In this document: positions 26,716 through 35,770 of the stretch, in pieces
Position numbering within the stretch: position 1 is the stretch's first letter
Layout: every line of letters starts with the position of its first letter
The notes under the pieces: model-generated
Told to the model about the DNA's origin: nothing
The model's input: the letters and a program-made list of their open reading frames with translations, nothing else
Database searches by the model: none
Program-made: the position numbers and the translations under genes
NCBI RefSeq assembly: GCF_004353845.1
Contig: NZ_CP037864.1
Span: 1,612,001 to 1,676,000, forward strand
Reading direction: 5' to 3'
Length of the DNA: 64,000 bases
Source of the DNA: Citrobacter arsenatis
GTDB lineage: Bacteria; Pseudomonadota; Gammaproteobacteria; Enterobacterales; Enterobacteriaceae

Positions 26716-27957
26716 TTAATCCTTAGTTTGCAACAGCGCGATGGTGCGGTTCATTTCGTTAAACACGATATTGAGACCTTCATCGAAACCCATACCTGGT
26801 TTTACCAGCATGCGCATTGGACGCGCGGCCAGCGCCACGTGTACGCAGGTACGCGCACTGATTTCCGTTTCGTTACAGGTACCACCCTGATAGGCTTCCA
26901 TGGCGTGTTTGTTGCAATACAGCACCGCATCAACGATGTTGTGAATACCGCCAAGATCCGGGGTTTTAATCTGCACCATGTGGCAGCTGCCCGCATCGGT
27001 GAAGTCCACGATATCCTGATAGGTGTTACACCATTCGTCGGCAACGATTTTTACGCCGGAACCCAGACGAGTCAGCTCTTTGGTGATGGCGGTCAACATG
27101 CGGATCTGATCCGGCTTGTTTCCGGCATCAACCGGGCCTTCAATGTACAGCGGCAGGCCCTGAGCTTCGGCTTCCAGGCTGGCGATGTACTCGGCGCAGC
27201 GCACCGGATCCATATCGAAGATCAGCCCGATCGTGCCGTACACATCAATGTGCAGCGTCGGGTGATAACGCTCGCTGGTGCGCAGGCTTAAGATGCGGTT
27301 GGATAACCAACGGACGTACTCACGCAGTTTTTCGCCTTTAAAGCCCAGCTTCTCTTCCACGTTGTTGATCAGCGCATGCGGCAGGACGTCCACACCTTTG
27401 AGGATCATCTTGTCAACGGCGATATAACGGTCGTCGCCGCTCTGACCAAATAATGGAATGGCTTCCGGCACGCACGGCAGTTGCCATTCATCGCAAACCA
27501 CTTCAGTTTTCAGACGACCGGTCGCCAGTGCCGCAGCGTCGAGCAGCGCCTGAGACAGACCATAGCGAACGGCGGTATGCAACAGATGACCGTCAATACG
27601 CAGTTGATCAAAGAAACGGGCGTTTGGCAGGAACGCATCAACGTCACGGCCTTCCAGCAGCGGTTTGATGTGATCGTTGAGGAACGGAATGAAGTTTTCT
27701 GCCAGGAACAACGGGTCACGACCGCCTGCACCTGAATATTGCACCGCTGCGCAATCGCCCACTGCTACCGCGCCATTTTCCAGAATCAGCTGCACGGAAA
27801 CACATTCACCCGCCTGACGAACAGAGGTAAATCCAGGTGTGACCGGCGTGCCGGTATAGATAAACCCGTCATGACCAGCACCGTTTTTGATGGCCTGCTG
27901 ATCGTCAAAATAAAATGAGGAGTAGCCAGCGGTGAAAAGGGCCTTTTTGATTTTCAT
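26716..27957 (-). CDS. mal: Methylaspartate ammonia-lyase
   Basis: A 413-aa enolase-superfamily lyase that removes ammonia from L-threo-3-methylaspartate to give mesaconate. Length and residue numbering match the structurally known Citrobacter amalonaticus enzyme: metal ligands Asp238, Glu273 and Asp307, catalytic bases Lys331 (VQIKTPDLGG) and His194. Its start codon shares a base with the glmE stop (TAATG), and AGGA lies upstream. It is the second enzyme of the pathway. Confidence 0.97.
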   Translation of the reverse strand: MKIKKALFTAGYSSFYFDDQQAIKNGAGHDGFIYTGTPVTPGFTSVRQAGECVSVQLILENGAVAVGDCAAVQYSGAGGRDPLFLAENFIPFLNDHIKPLLEGRDVDAFLPNARFFDQLRIDGHLLHTAVRYGLSQALLDAAALATGRLKTEVVCDEWQLPCVPEAIPLFGQSGDDRYIAVDKMILKGVDVLPHALINNVEEKLGFKGEKLREYVRWLSNRILSLRTSERYHPTLHIDVYGTIGLIFDMDPVRCAEYIASLEAEAQGLPLYIEGPVDAGNKPDQIRMLTAITKELTRLGSGVKIVADEWCNTYQDIVDFTDAGSCHMVQIKTPDLGGIHNIVDAVLYCNKHAMEAYQGGTCNETEISARTCVHVALAARPMRMLVKPGMGFDEGLNIVFNEMNRTIALLQTKD

Positions 27958-29402
27958 TATGGTCTTCCTATTAATTTACTGTGGGATACGGCGTTGATGT
28001 CATCAATGACCATCTGGAAAGAAGGCTTGCGGCCTTCGAAATGCGCGCGCTCTGCGACGTAGTCGTGGTGCAGGGCGAGAATATCTTTCGGCAGCGGAAC
28101 GGCACCGGCTTCAAGAATACGGATGGCGCCTGTGTTATCGCGAACAGGGAGGATCTTACCGGCGTTACAGGCGGCAGGAGCGAAAGGTACATCCAGCACG
28201 CCAGCTTCAAAGGCCAGCACCGTGCCACGCGCAATGTCGCCATTGCCCAGCTCGAAGACTTTTTTCAGCACCGCGCGGACTTCGCTCTTAATCAGATCAA
28301 CTTCCTGCTCCACGGCAGCACACTGCGGGAATTTCTGGTCGCTGACCATGTTGAGCATCTGGCGTGACGCTTTCAGGCCCTGGGCGTTAGCTGCCGCCGT
28401 TGGGATACCGAACGCTTCGTGCGGGCTTTTGGTGATCACTTTTGTCGCGCCCGACATACCGGCAACCGCTGCGCCCCAGGCGATAACGGAGAAGGCTTTC
28501 GCTTCATCTTCCGGGAATCCGCCCATCCACTGGTGGAAAACGGTGCTCAGTTCGTAATCGTCGAAGCCGTGGTTATGGAAATATTCGTGAGACAGTTCAC
28601 GTAGCGCCTGAATAGCGGCGATATCCTGCGTCAGACTACCCACCTGGCCGTAGCCAACGGTAATTGATTTCACGCCTTGTTCCAGCGCCAACAGACCTTC
28701 GATAATCGCCACCGAATGGGACATAAACGGCGGGATCAGGGTGCCGGTCAGCGGGCCAAACGGTTCACGGTTGATACGAATGCCGTTCTCTTCGTACAGG
28801 CCCATCAGGCGGTCGCAGTACTGCCAGTCGCGGATGGATTTTTCCAGGGTGACGCGTTTAGCGTAAGGGATGTTGTAGGAGATACCGCCGCCTTCGTAGC
28901 TGGTAAAGCCACTGGCCATGGCGATTTCTGCCAGCAGGCGCGCATCCGGCGTACCGTGGCGAACCTGGATCGGTTTTTCCAGCGATTCAGTCATCCGGCG
29001 GCAGGCAGCAACCCCGTGATTGACGACCGGTAAACCATTCAGTTTGGAAGTACCAGCTTCGATAGATTTCTGGATCCCGACAGCGGCTTCTTCATAGCGA
29101 TTCAGACGGGTATAGGCATCGATAGTACTCGGCAGGAGGTCGCACTCTTCCTGCAATGTTTTGAGCAGCGCAATATGCTCATCCATTAATGCTACGCCTG
29201 CGCGCGGCTGGCTCAGAGTTTTACCTTCCTGATCGGCCTTCAGCAGGGCAAGGGAGAAGCGCTTTTTATCTGGAATTGATTGCTGGTACTTCACGCCATC
29301 TTCGAAGTTCTCAACGTCTTTGCCGGTTTCCCAGGTTTGTAATACCTGATGCCTTTCGGTCATGAATTCGTCATGGGTCAATTTTTTATTTCGAAGTTCC
29401 AT
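27957..29402 (-). CDS. glmE: Glutamate mutase epsilon subunit
   Basis: A 481-aa TIM-barrel catalytic subunit (MutE/GlmE) of adenosylcobalamin-dependent glutamate mutase, which rearranges L-glutamate to 3-methylaspartate by a radical mechanism. Family segments include VRHGTPDARLLAEIAMASG, SYEGGGISYNIPYAK, TLIPPFMSHSVAIIEGLLALEQGV and TKSPHEAFGIPTAAANA. Its length is that of the clostridial homologue. It works with GlmS as a heterotetramer. Confidence 0.97.
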   Translation of the reverse strand: MELRNKKLTHDEFMTERHQVLQTWETGKDVENFEDGVKYQQSIPDKKRFSLALLKADQEGKTLSQPRAGVALMDEHIALLKTLQEECDLLPSTIDAYTRLNRYEEAAVGIQKSIEAGTSKLNGLPVVNHGVAACRRMTESLEKPIQVRHGTPDARLLAEIAMASGFTSYEGGGISYNIPYAKRVTLEKSIRDWQYCDRLMGLYEENGIRINREPFGPLTGTLIPPFMSHSVAIIEGLLALEQGVKSITVGYGQVGSLTQDIAAIQALRELSHEYFHNHGFDDYELSTVFHQWMGGFPEDEAKAFSVIAWGAAVAGMSGATKVITKSPHEAFGIPTAAANAQGLKASRQMLNMVSDQKFPQCAAVEQEVDLIKSEVRAVLKKVFELGNGDIARGTVLAFEAGVLDVPFAPAACNAGKILPVRDNTGAIRILEAGAVPLPKDILALHHDYVAERAHFEGRKPSFQMVIDDINAVSHSKLIGRP

Positions 29403-29420
29403 TCGTAGCTGCCTTAAGTT

Positions 29421-30809
29421 TTATAGGGTTAAACACTGAATGCTGGTGCGAGCAGCGGCTTGCGGGTACAGCCTGGCGACGTTTGCCAGAAGCGGGAGCA
29501 GGCCATTTGAATCGCGGTAATACTCAAACTGATTCGGTAACAGAATTCTTTTCCCCTGGTCGTCCAGCTCCCGGTATTTGAGCCAGTTATGGATATCGAA
29601 CTGGCTGGCGCGCGAGAGCCATCCCCCTGAACCGACGACTTTGCGTACGGTGGTGAGATCGCGACCCATCTGTAAATCCACGTTACCCACGCAGGTGCAG
29701 ACCTGCTTTTTAGTGCCCGCGTGGCGCTCAGCGGCATAGCCCACGCATAAACCTGCCAGCAGGGTGTCGAAATATTTCTCCTCCTCGCTGAGTGGCAGGT
29801 AATCCGGTTGCCCAACTAAATGGCGCAGGTAGCGGTAAAACGCCTCCTCACGCTGTGGCTGTTGGGCGAAGATGACTTTCACCATTTCCTGCGTGCTTTC
29901 TCCGACCACGACGGCGGAAACGCGCATTCCCAGGTCGCCTTCAACGGTACGTTTGACGAACGGTTCAGGAACGCCATGCAGGACGGTATCGGGGGAGAGG
30001 ATATTCGCGCTGGCCGAATAGACATCCGTGGTGGCTCCGCCCATATCAATCAGCATGAATTCCTTCCATGCGCTGTCGTAATCGCTAATGGCTTTGACTA
30101 ACTCATATACCGTCCATGGCGTCGGCATTGGCTCTTCGCCTGTTTCGCCGACAATGACGTCCAGACCTTTGCCTTTGACGATGCGTGACAAGAACACATC
30201 GCAAATCGCCTGGCGTGCGGCAAACGGATTCGGGTGATCGAGGTCTGGCAGAATGTTGTCTACCGTGGTCAAATCTTTATGTCCCAGAATCGTTTGTATT
30301 TCGTCCTGAATGTCCCGGTTTCCGGCGTAGATAATGGCGCAATCAAGCTTTGATTCCGCCAGCGCATGCGCATTCGCCAGGCCGTAACTTTCTTCGCCAC
30401 CGTCTGTACCGCCGGTAAACAGCAGAATGTCTGGGGGGGATGATTCCAGCTCCTGGATGTCATGACGGTTCAGCTTGTACGAATAATATTGCGCGATTTT
30501 CGCTCCTGCCGAATGGGCGGTAACTTTTGCCGATTCCAGCGTAATGGAAGGCACCAGCCCCATTGCTGCAACGGCGAGTCCACCTTTGGCTGAGGAGGAG
30601 TATTTCAACTGCACTTCACCACTTTTCAGTAACGGGCGAGCATCGGCAACGTTCAGCACCTGATTCAGGCTGGCAAAAAAACCGTCTGCCAGATGATGTG
30701 TGGTGGTTGGGGTCAGGACATGGTTTACCAGGGTTAAATCCTCGCCTTCATGGGCGAAGAGGGCTGCCTTGGTCCATGTCGAGCCGATATCGACAGAAAC
30801 TGTTTGCAT
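29421..30809 (-). CDS. glmL: Glutamate mutase reactivase/accessory protein
   Basis: A 462-aa protein of the MutL/GlmL family, an actin-like ATPase thought to reactivate glutamate mutase by exchanging damaged cofactor. The phosphate-binding motif VDIGSTWTKAALF is at residues 6-18, and a second ATPase motif is FMLIDMGGATTDVYSAS. I start it at the ATG at 30809, which overlaps the glmS stop by one base; the longer frame to 30830 lies within glmS. This is not the DNA-repair MutL. Confidence 0.95.
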   Translation of the reverse strand: MQTVSVDIGSTWTKAALFAHEGEDLTLVNHVLTPTTTHHLADGFFASLNQVLNVADARPLLKSGEVQLKYSSSAKGGLAVAAMGLVPSITLESAKVTAHSAGAKIAQYYSYKLNRHDIQELESSPPDILLFTGGTDGGEESYGLANAHALAESKLDCAIIYAGNRDIQDEIQTILGHKDLTTVDNILPDLDHPNPFAARQAICDVFLSRIVKGKGLDVIVGETGEEPMPTPWTVYELVKAISDYDSAWKEFMLIDMGGATTDVYSASANILSPDTVLHGVPEPFVKRTVEGDLGMRVSAVVVGESTQEMVKVIFAQQPQREEAFYRYLRHLVGQPDYLPLSEEEKYFDTLLAGLCVGYAAERHAGTKKQVCTCVGNVDLQMGRDLTTVRKVVGSGGWLSRASQFDIHNWLKYRELDDQGKRILLPNQFEYYRDSNGLLPLLANVARLYPQAAARTSIQCLTL

Positions 30810-31258
30810 CAGATGGCCTCTTCCAGGCAACGCTGCTCAAGGCCATTGTGTTGGTGAATATCATTGGTGATAAGCGCGCAGACATCTTCCAGGTCGTGGC
30901 TTGGCGCGAAGACGCGGTTAAAACCCATCTCTTTAAACTTCACTTCTACATCGGCGAAATCATGTTTACCGACGACCAGGTTGCCGCCAACGTACAGCAG
31001 AATGTCGCCGAGGCCGCGTTCAATGCAGCGCTCACGTAACCCGAGGCAGTCAATGTCGCCATGACCGTAGATAGAGGACACCACGATGGCATCGGCGCCA
31101 GTTTCAATCGCGGCATCAATATATTCATCCTGGCTCACCATCACCCCGAGGTTGATTACGTGGAAATCATGAGCAGTAAAAACGCGATCCAGAACTTTAT
31201 TACCTACTGCATGGCAGTCAGCACCGATGACGCCAATAACAAGTGTAGATTTCTTCAT
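30809..31258 (-). CDS. glmS: Glutamate mutase sigma subunit (B12-binding)
   Basis: A 149-aa cobalamin-binding subunit (MutS/GlmS) of glutamate mutase. The base-on B12 motif D-x-H-x-x-G is Asp14-Cys-His16-Ala-Val-Gly19, with His16 as the lower axial cobalt ligand. A conserved VVSSIYGHG and VGGNLVVG complete the Rossmann-like domain. AGAGGA lies 7 nt before the ATG. It is the first gene of an apparent operon running to 20071. Confidence 0.97.
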   Translation of the reverse strand: MKKSTLVIGVIGADCHAVGNKVLDRVFTAHDFHVINLGVMVSQDEYIDAAIETGADAIVVSSIYGHGDIDCLGLRERCIERGLGDILLYVGGNLVVGKHDFADVEVKFKEMGFNRVFAPSHDLEDVCALITNDIHQHNGLEQRCLEEAI

Positions 31259-31960
31259 GGGTAATCCTCTGTAGGGCTGATGGTCAATAAGTGAAAATTG
31301 TTTTCTAATATTTAGAACATGGATTGTGACAACCTCTTAATAGGGTTGGAGTTTCTGTGGAAGCGGAAAAGGAAGCAATTGATCTATTTTCAAAATATCC
31401 TGCGCAAAATGATTGTTATATTGATTTGTTTTAAAAATTACTAAATATCAGTAACTTGCAGCTTGTCTTTGCGACTGTTTTTAATTTATTAAGAAATTGA
31501 TTAATAAATAACTTGCCATGTTTGTGATCGAAATCTTATTTTGTTGTGCGCCTCATTCATTCACCATTTTTAATAATTTCAAAAATCATATTTACTAAAT
31601 AACTTGTGAACGGGATAACGGTTTTTTATTTTTTAATCTTATATGGCATAACTATTTTTGTTAAATTTAAGATAAAAATGATAATGAATTGTTTGCGGCA
31701 TATTTAAACATCGCCATATAAGCGAAGAAGAGAGGTGAATGATAACTTTAAGTGATGATTTAAGCGAAACGACCGCGCTCTGCAGGAGAACACCAAACGC
31801 AATGCGTCTGTCAATGAGGGACGCTTTCGCTTCCATTTGAGATAGTTACATTTCGGTGTTAATTATAAGTAAAATTAAAATGAATAATTTGTATGAAATA
31901 ACGAAACACTGACTTGCTAAACAAAAAACTGTGAGCTACCCAACAATAGTGACTCTTTAT

Positions 31961-31982
31961 CGGCTGACTATTTTGTCAGCCG
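31961..31982. repeat. Hairpin upstream of cydA
   Basis: Perfect 8-bp inverted repeat CGGCTGAC / GTCAGCCG with a 6-base loop (TATTTT), roughly 500 nt before cydA. No T-run follows on either strand, so it is not an obvious terminator. It may be an operator or a leader structure. Confidence 0.6.
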
Positions 31983-32122
31983 GACGGGTTAAAAGATCGT
32001 GTAGATTTAAATAAATATCCTATCATTTGTAGTAACGGCAATTACTCATTGAAAAACATGTTGTTAACATGATGTTTACTAGTCACTCGACTCTTAAACA
32101 CCATTAACATTAAATTTGGAAA

Positions 32123-32136
32123 TTGATTTAAATCAA
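32123..32136. promoter_or_regulatory. FNR box of the cyd operon
   Basis: TTGATTTAAATCAA is a perfect match to the FNR consensus TTGAT-N4-ATCAA. In E. coli FNR represses cydAB under full anoxia while ArcA activates it at low oxygen; the site here fits that scheme. A weaker relative (TTGATCACTATCGA) is at 32220-32233. Confidence 0.88.
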
Positions 32137-32475
32137 TGTTTAAAACTTGGTAAACGGCGTCAAAAGAGGTTAAATTGCTGCAGATCAAATTGGTCTGAGA
32201 GTGATAAATTAGCTATAAATTGATCACTATCGAAAAATGCAAATTTGTCTCGATAAAAACCTGTTTATTGTAAGGATTTTACGGCGTAATATAATTGCGG
32301 GATCAATTTGAGTGTTTTATTAACATGTTTGTAACCTTTCATCATTGTCCTTTCTTCAAACGAGAGGAAAGGGCAGCGGCGGAGGGAAGCAGATAAATTT
32401 GTATTGGGGCATGCGTGTGACCCTTTCTAACGGGGTTCACTCTCGGAGTCTTCATGCGATGAGCAAGGAGTCATG

Positions 32476-34044
32476 ATGTTAGATATAGTCGAACTGTCGC
32501 GCTTACAGTTTGCCTTGACCGCGATGTACCACTTCCTGTTTGTGCCACTGACGCTCGGTATGGCGTTCTTGCTGGCCATTATGGAAACGGTCTACGTCCT
32601 TTCCGGCAAACAGATTTATAAAGATATGACCAAGTTCTGGGGCAAGTTGTTTGGTATCAACTTCGCTCTGGGTGTGGCAACCGGTCTGACTATGGAGTTC
32701 CAGTTCGGGACTAACTGGTCTTACTACTCCCACTATGTAGGAGATATTTTCGGTGCGCCGCTGGCGATCGAAGGTTTGATGGCCTTCTTCCTCGAATCCA
32801 CCTTTGTAGGTCTGTTCTTCTTCGGCTGGGACCGTTTGGGTAAAGTCCAGCATATGTGCGTCACCTGGCTGGTGGCCCTGGGTTCTAACCTGTCCGCACT
32901 GTGGATTCTGGTTGCGAACGGCTGGATGCAAAACCCAATCGCCGCGGATTTCAACTTCGAAACCATGCGTATGGAGATGCTGAGCTTCTCTGAACTGGTG
33001 CTTAACCCGGTAGCACAGGTGAAATTTGTTCACACTGTGGCATCTGGTTATGTATGTGGCGCGATGTTCGTACTGGGGATCAGCTCCTACTACATGCTGC
33101 GCGGTCGTGACTTCGCATTCGCTAAACGTTCTTTTGCCATCGCTGCCAGCTTTGGTATGGCTGCTATTCTGTCTGTTATCGTTCTGGGTGATGAATCCGG
33201 TTACGAAATGGGCGACGTGCAGAAAACCAAACTGGCTGCGATTGAAGCTGAATGGGAAACTCAGCCTGCACCGGCTTCCTTCACGCTGTTCGGTATTCCG
33301 GACCAGGATGCGCAGGAAAACCATTTTGCGATTCAAATTCCTTACGCGTTGGGCATCATTGCTACCCGTTCTGTTGATACACCGGTCATTGGCCTGAAAG
33401 ACCTGATGGTGCAGCACGAAGAGCGCATCCGTAACGGGATGAAAGCGTATCAACTGCTGGAAGAGCTGCGTGCCGGCACGACCGATCAGGCCGTTCGCGA
33501 CCAGTTCAACAGCATGAAGAAAGACCTGGGTTATGGTCTGCTGCTGAAACGCTATACGGATAACGTCACCGACGCGACCGAAGCGCAAATTCAGCAGGCA
33601 ACGAAAGATTCTATTCCTCGCGTTGCACCGCTGTACTTCGCTTTCCGTATCATGGTGGCATGCGGCATCCTGATGCTGGCAATCATTGCTGTGTCCTTCT
33701 GGACCGTGCTTCGTAACCGTATCGGTGAGAAAAAATGGCTGCTGCGCACCGCGCTGTATGCGATTCCTCTGCCGTGGATTGCGATCGAATCCGGTTGGTT
33801 TGTCGCAGAGTACGGTCGTCAACCGTGGGCGATTGGTGAAGTGTTACCAACAGCCGTAGCGAACTCTTCGCTGACCGCTGGCGACCTCATCTTCTCGATG
33901 CTGTTGATTTGCGGCCTGTATACTCTGTTCCTGGTAGCTGAACTGTATCTGATGTTCAAGTTCGCACGCCTTGGGCCGAGTAGCCTGAAAACCGGTCGTT
34001 ATCACTACGAGCAGTCCACTGTGACTTCTCAGCCGGCACGCTAA
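32476..34044 (+). CDS. cydA: Cytochrome bd-I ubiquinol oxidase subunit I
   Basis: The 522-aa catalytic subunit of the high-affinity cytochrome bd oxidase in the inner membrane; oxidises ubiquinol and reduces oxygen to water. His19 (ALTAMYHF) is the heme b595 axial ligand. The polypeptide has nine or so transmembrane helices and a periplasmic Q-loop (about residues 255-380). Two ATGs follow AAGGAG; the second, at 32476, has the better spacing and gives E. coli length. Confidence 0.98.
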   Translation: MLDIVELSRLQFALTAMYHFLFVPLTLGMAFLLAIMETVYVLSGKQIYKDMTKFWGKLFGINFALGVATGLTMEFQFGTNWSYYSHYVGDIFGAPLAIEGLMAFFLESTFVGLFFFGWDRLGKVQHMCVTWLVALGSNLSALWILVANGWMQNPIAADFNFETMRMEMLSFSELVLNPVAQVKFVHTVASGYVCGAMFVLGISSYYMLRGRDFAFAKRSFAIAASFGMAAILSVIVLGDESGYEMGDVQKTKLAAIEAEWETQPAPASFTLFGIPDQDAQENHFAIQIPYALGIIATRSVDTPVIGLKDLMVQHEERIRNGMKAYQLLEELRAGTTDQAVRDQFNSMKKDLGYGLLLKRYTDNVTDATEAQIQQATKDSIPRVAPLYFAFRIMVACGILMLAIIAVSFWTVLRNRIGEKKWLLRTALYAIPLPWIAIESGWFVAEYGRQPWAIGEVLPTAVANSSLTAGDLIFSMLLICGLYTLFLVAELYLMFKFARLGPSSLKTGRYHYEQSTVTSQPAR

Positions 34045-34059
34045 GACAGGAGTCGTCAA

Positions 34060-35199
34060 ATGATCGATTATGAAGTATTGCGTTTTATCTGGTGGCTGCT
34101 GGTTGGCATTCTGCTGATTGGTTTCGCAGTCACTGATGGCTTCGACATGGGGGTGGGCATGCTCACCCGTTTCCTCGGTCGTAATGATACCGAGCGTCGA
34201 ATTATGATTAACTCCATCGCCCCGCACTGGGACGGCAACCAGGTATGGCTGATCACCGCAGGCGGCGCGCTGTTCGCTGCCTGGCCGATGGTCTACGCCG
34301 CCGCGTTCTCCGGCTTCTATGTGGCGATGATCCTGGTACTGGCGTCCTTGTTCTTCCGTCCGGTCGGTTTTGATTACCGCTCCAAGATTGAAGACATGCG
34401 CTGGCGCAACATGTGGGACTGGGGCATCTTTATTGGTAGCTTCGTTCCACCGCTGGTTATTGGCGTGGCGTTCGGCAACCTGCTGCAAGGGGTTCCGTTC
34501 CACGTAGATGACTACATGCGTCTGTACTACACCGGTAACTTCTTCCAGTTGCTGAATCCGTTTGGTCTGCTGGCGGGTGTCGTGAGCGTTGGGATGATCA
34601 TCACCCAGGGCGCGACCTATCTGCAGATGCGTACGGTAGGTGAATTACATCTGCGTGCACGTGCAACTTCGCAGGTTGCGGCACTGGTGACTCTGGTCTG
34701 CTTCGCGCTGGCCGGTGTATGGGTGATTTACGGTATTGACGGTTATGTTGTGACCTCCGCACTGGATCACCATGCAGCCTCTAACCCGCTGACCAAAGAA
34801 GTGGCTCGCGAGGCTGGCGCATGGATGGTGAACTTTAATAACGCACCTGGCCTGTGGCTGGTTCCTGCACTGGGCGTCGTACTGCCGCTGTTGACTATCC
34901 TGACTTCTCGTATGGAGAAAGGGGCATGGGCGTTCGTCTTTTCCTCACTGACGTTAGCCTGCATCATCCTGACTGCTGGTATTGCAATGTTCCCGTTTGT
35001 AATGCCATCCAGCACCATGATGAACGCAAGTCTGACCATGTGGGATGCCACCTCCAGCCAGCGGACATTGAACCTGATGACTTGGGTTGCGGCGGTGTTT
35101 GTACCGATCATTCTGCTGTACACCGGTTGGTGTTACTGGAAGATGTTCGGTCGCATCACCAAAGAAGATATTGAAAGCAATACCCACTCTCTGTACTAA
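34060..35199 (+). CDS. cydB: Cytochrome bd-I ubiquinol oxidase subunit II
   Basis: The 379-aa second large subunit of cytochrome bd-I, structurally similar to CydA, with eight or nine membrane helices. It has the family start MIDYEVLRFIWWLL and the FDMGVGML motif. It lies 15 nt after cydA, with AGGAG before its ATG. Confidence 0.98.
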   Translation: MIDYEVLRFIWWLLVGILLIGFAVTDGFDMGVGMLTRFLGRNDTERRIMINSIAPHWDGNQVWLITAGGALFAAWPMVYAAAFSGFYVAMILVLASLFFRPVGFDYRSKIEDMRWRNMWDWGIFIGSFVPPLVIGVAFGNLLQGVPFHVDDYMRLYYTGNFFQLLNPFGLLAGVVSVGMIITQGATYLQMRTVGELHLRARATSQVAALVTLVCFALAGVWVIYGIDGYVVTSALDHHAASNPLTKEVAREAGAWMVNFNNAPGLWLVPALGVVLPLLTILTSRMEKGAWAFVFSSLTLACIILTAGIAMFPFVMPSSTMMNASLTMWDATSSQRTLNLMTWVAAVFVPIILLYTGWCYWKMFGRITKEDIESNTHSLY

Positions 35200-35213
35200 G
35201 TAAGGAGCTTAAA

Positions 35214-35327
35214 ATGTGGTATTTCGCATGGATTTTGGGAACGCTTCTTGCCTGTGCATTTGGGATAATCACAGCGCTGGCGCTTGAGCACGTTGAATCA
35301 GGCAAAGCCGGACAAGAAGATAGCTGA
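35214..35327 (+). CDS. cydX: Cytochrome bd-I accessory subunit CydX
   Basis: A 37-aa single-helix membrane protein, MWYFAWILGTLLACAFG at its N-terminus, required for stable heme binding and activity of the CydAB complex. Length and sequence are those of the E. coli CydX. TAAGGAG lies upstream, and its TGA shares a base with the ybgE ATG. Confidence 0.95.
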   Translation: MWYFAWILGTLLACAFGIITALALEHVESGKAGQEDS

Positions 35328-35620
35328 TGACCAACATAATCGCGATGGTATACAACGCGATGGACAAGCGCCCCCTGCGGGCGCTTTCCTTTGTGCTGGC
35401 AATCGTGTTGGCTGGCTGCATATTCTGGGATCCGTCACGTTTCGCGGCCAAAACCAGTGAGCTTGAAATCTGGCATGGTTTTCTACTGATGTGGGCGGTC
35501 TGCGCAGGCATTATTCACGGCGTTGGCTTCCGTCCTCGCGCCGTACATTGGCAGGGCATCTTCAGCCCGCTGATCGCGGATATCGTCCTCGTTGTTGGTC
35601 TGTTTTTCTTCTTCTTTTGA
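35327..35620 (+). CDS. ybgE: Cyd operon protein YbgE
   Basis: A 97-aa inner-membrane protein with three predicted helices, conserved as the last gene of the cyd operon (cydABX-ybgE) in enterobacteria. Its exact role in oxidase assembly is not established. It overlaps cydX by one base. A terminator follows 23 nt downstream. Confidence 0.93.
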   Translation: MTNIIAMVYNAMDKRPLRALSFVLAIVLAGCIFWDPSRFAAKTSELEIWHGFLLMWAVCAGIIHGVGFRPRAVHWQGIFSPLIADIVLVVGLFFFFF

Positions 35621-35642
35621 ATAAGAAACATCCTTAAATATT

Positions 35643-35671
35643 TATGGGCTTGCATAAGCCCATAATTTTTT
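35643..35671 (+). terminator. Intrinsic terminator of the cyd operon
   Basis: 9-bp stem TATGGGCTT / AAGCCCATA (35643-35651, 35656-35664) with a GCAT loop, followed by a T-rich tract. Confidence 0.88.
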
Positions 35672-35770
35672 ACTCTCCGTTTACTTTCCCCCATTCCAAA
35701 GCACCATTCCCGCGCGTATAGTAGCGAAGTTTGAAAGCACTAACCTTTTGTTGCATTACCGGGATGTAAA

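Larger units (their letters stand above)
31259..32475. promoter_or_regulatory. glmS-cydA intergenic regulatory region
   Basis: 1217 very AT-rich bases between the divergent glm operon and cydA. The half nearest cydA corresponds to the long multi-promoter cyd control region of E. coli, with an FNR box and many GTTAA-type stretches that could bind ArcA. The half nearest glmS must hold the glm promoter. A 65-codon minus frame (31639-31836) is unrecognised and probably chance. There is no cobalamin-riboswitch consensus (no B12 box) upstream of glmS. Confidence 0.7.

Noticed and set aside
29421..31258. Reading glmL/glmS (often named mutL/mutS) as DNA mismatch-repair genes
   Set aside because: The sequences carry the cobalamin-binding DxHxxG motif and an actin-like ATPase fold, not mismatch-repair domains.
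9888..31258. Accessory block as a prophage or integrative element
   Set aside because: No integrase, transposase, phage structural gene, direct-repeat attachment site or tRNA at the borders.
31523..31538. CRP-like half-site TGTGA upstream of glmS
   Set aside because: Only one half matches and it lies about 265 nt from the start codon; too weak to call.
31259..31640. Cobalamin riboswitch upstream of the B12-dependent operon
   Set aside because: I looked for the B12-box consensus and the surrounding stems and found none.
31639..31836. 65-codon minus frame in the glm-cyd gap
   Set aside because: No known family, no clear ribosome-binding site, AT-rich chance frame.
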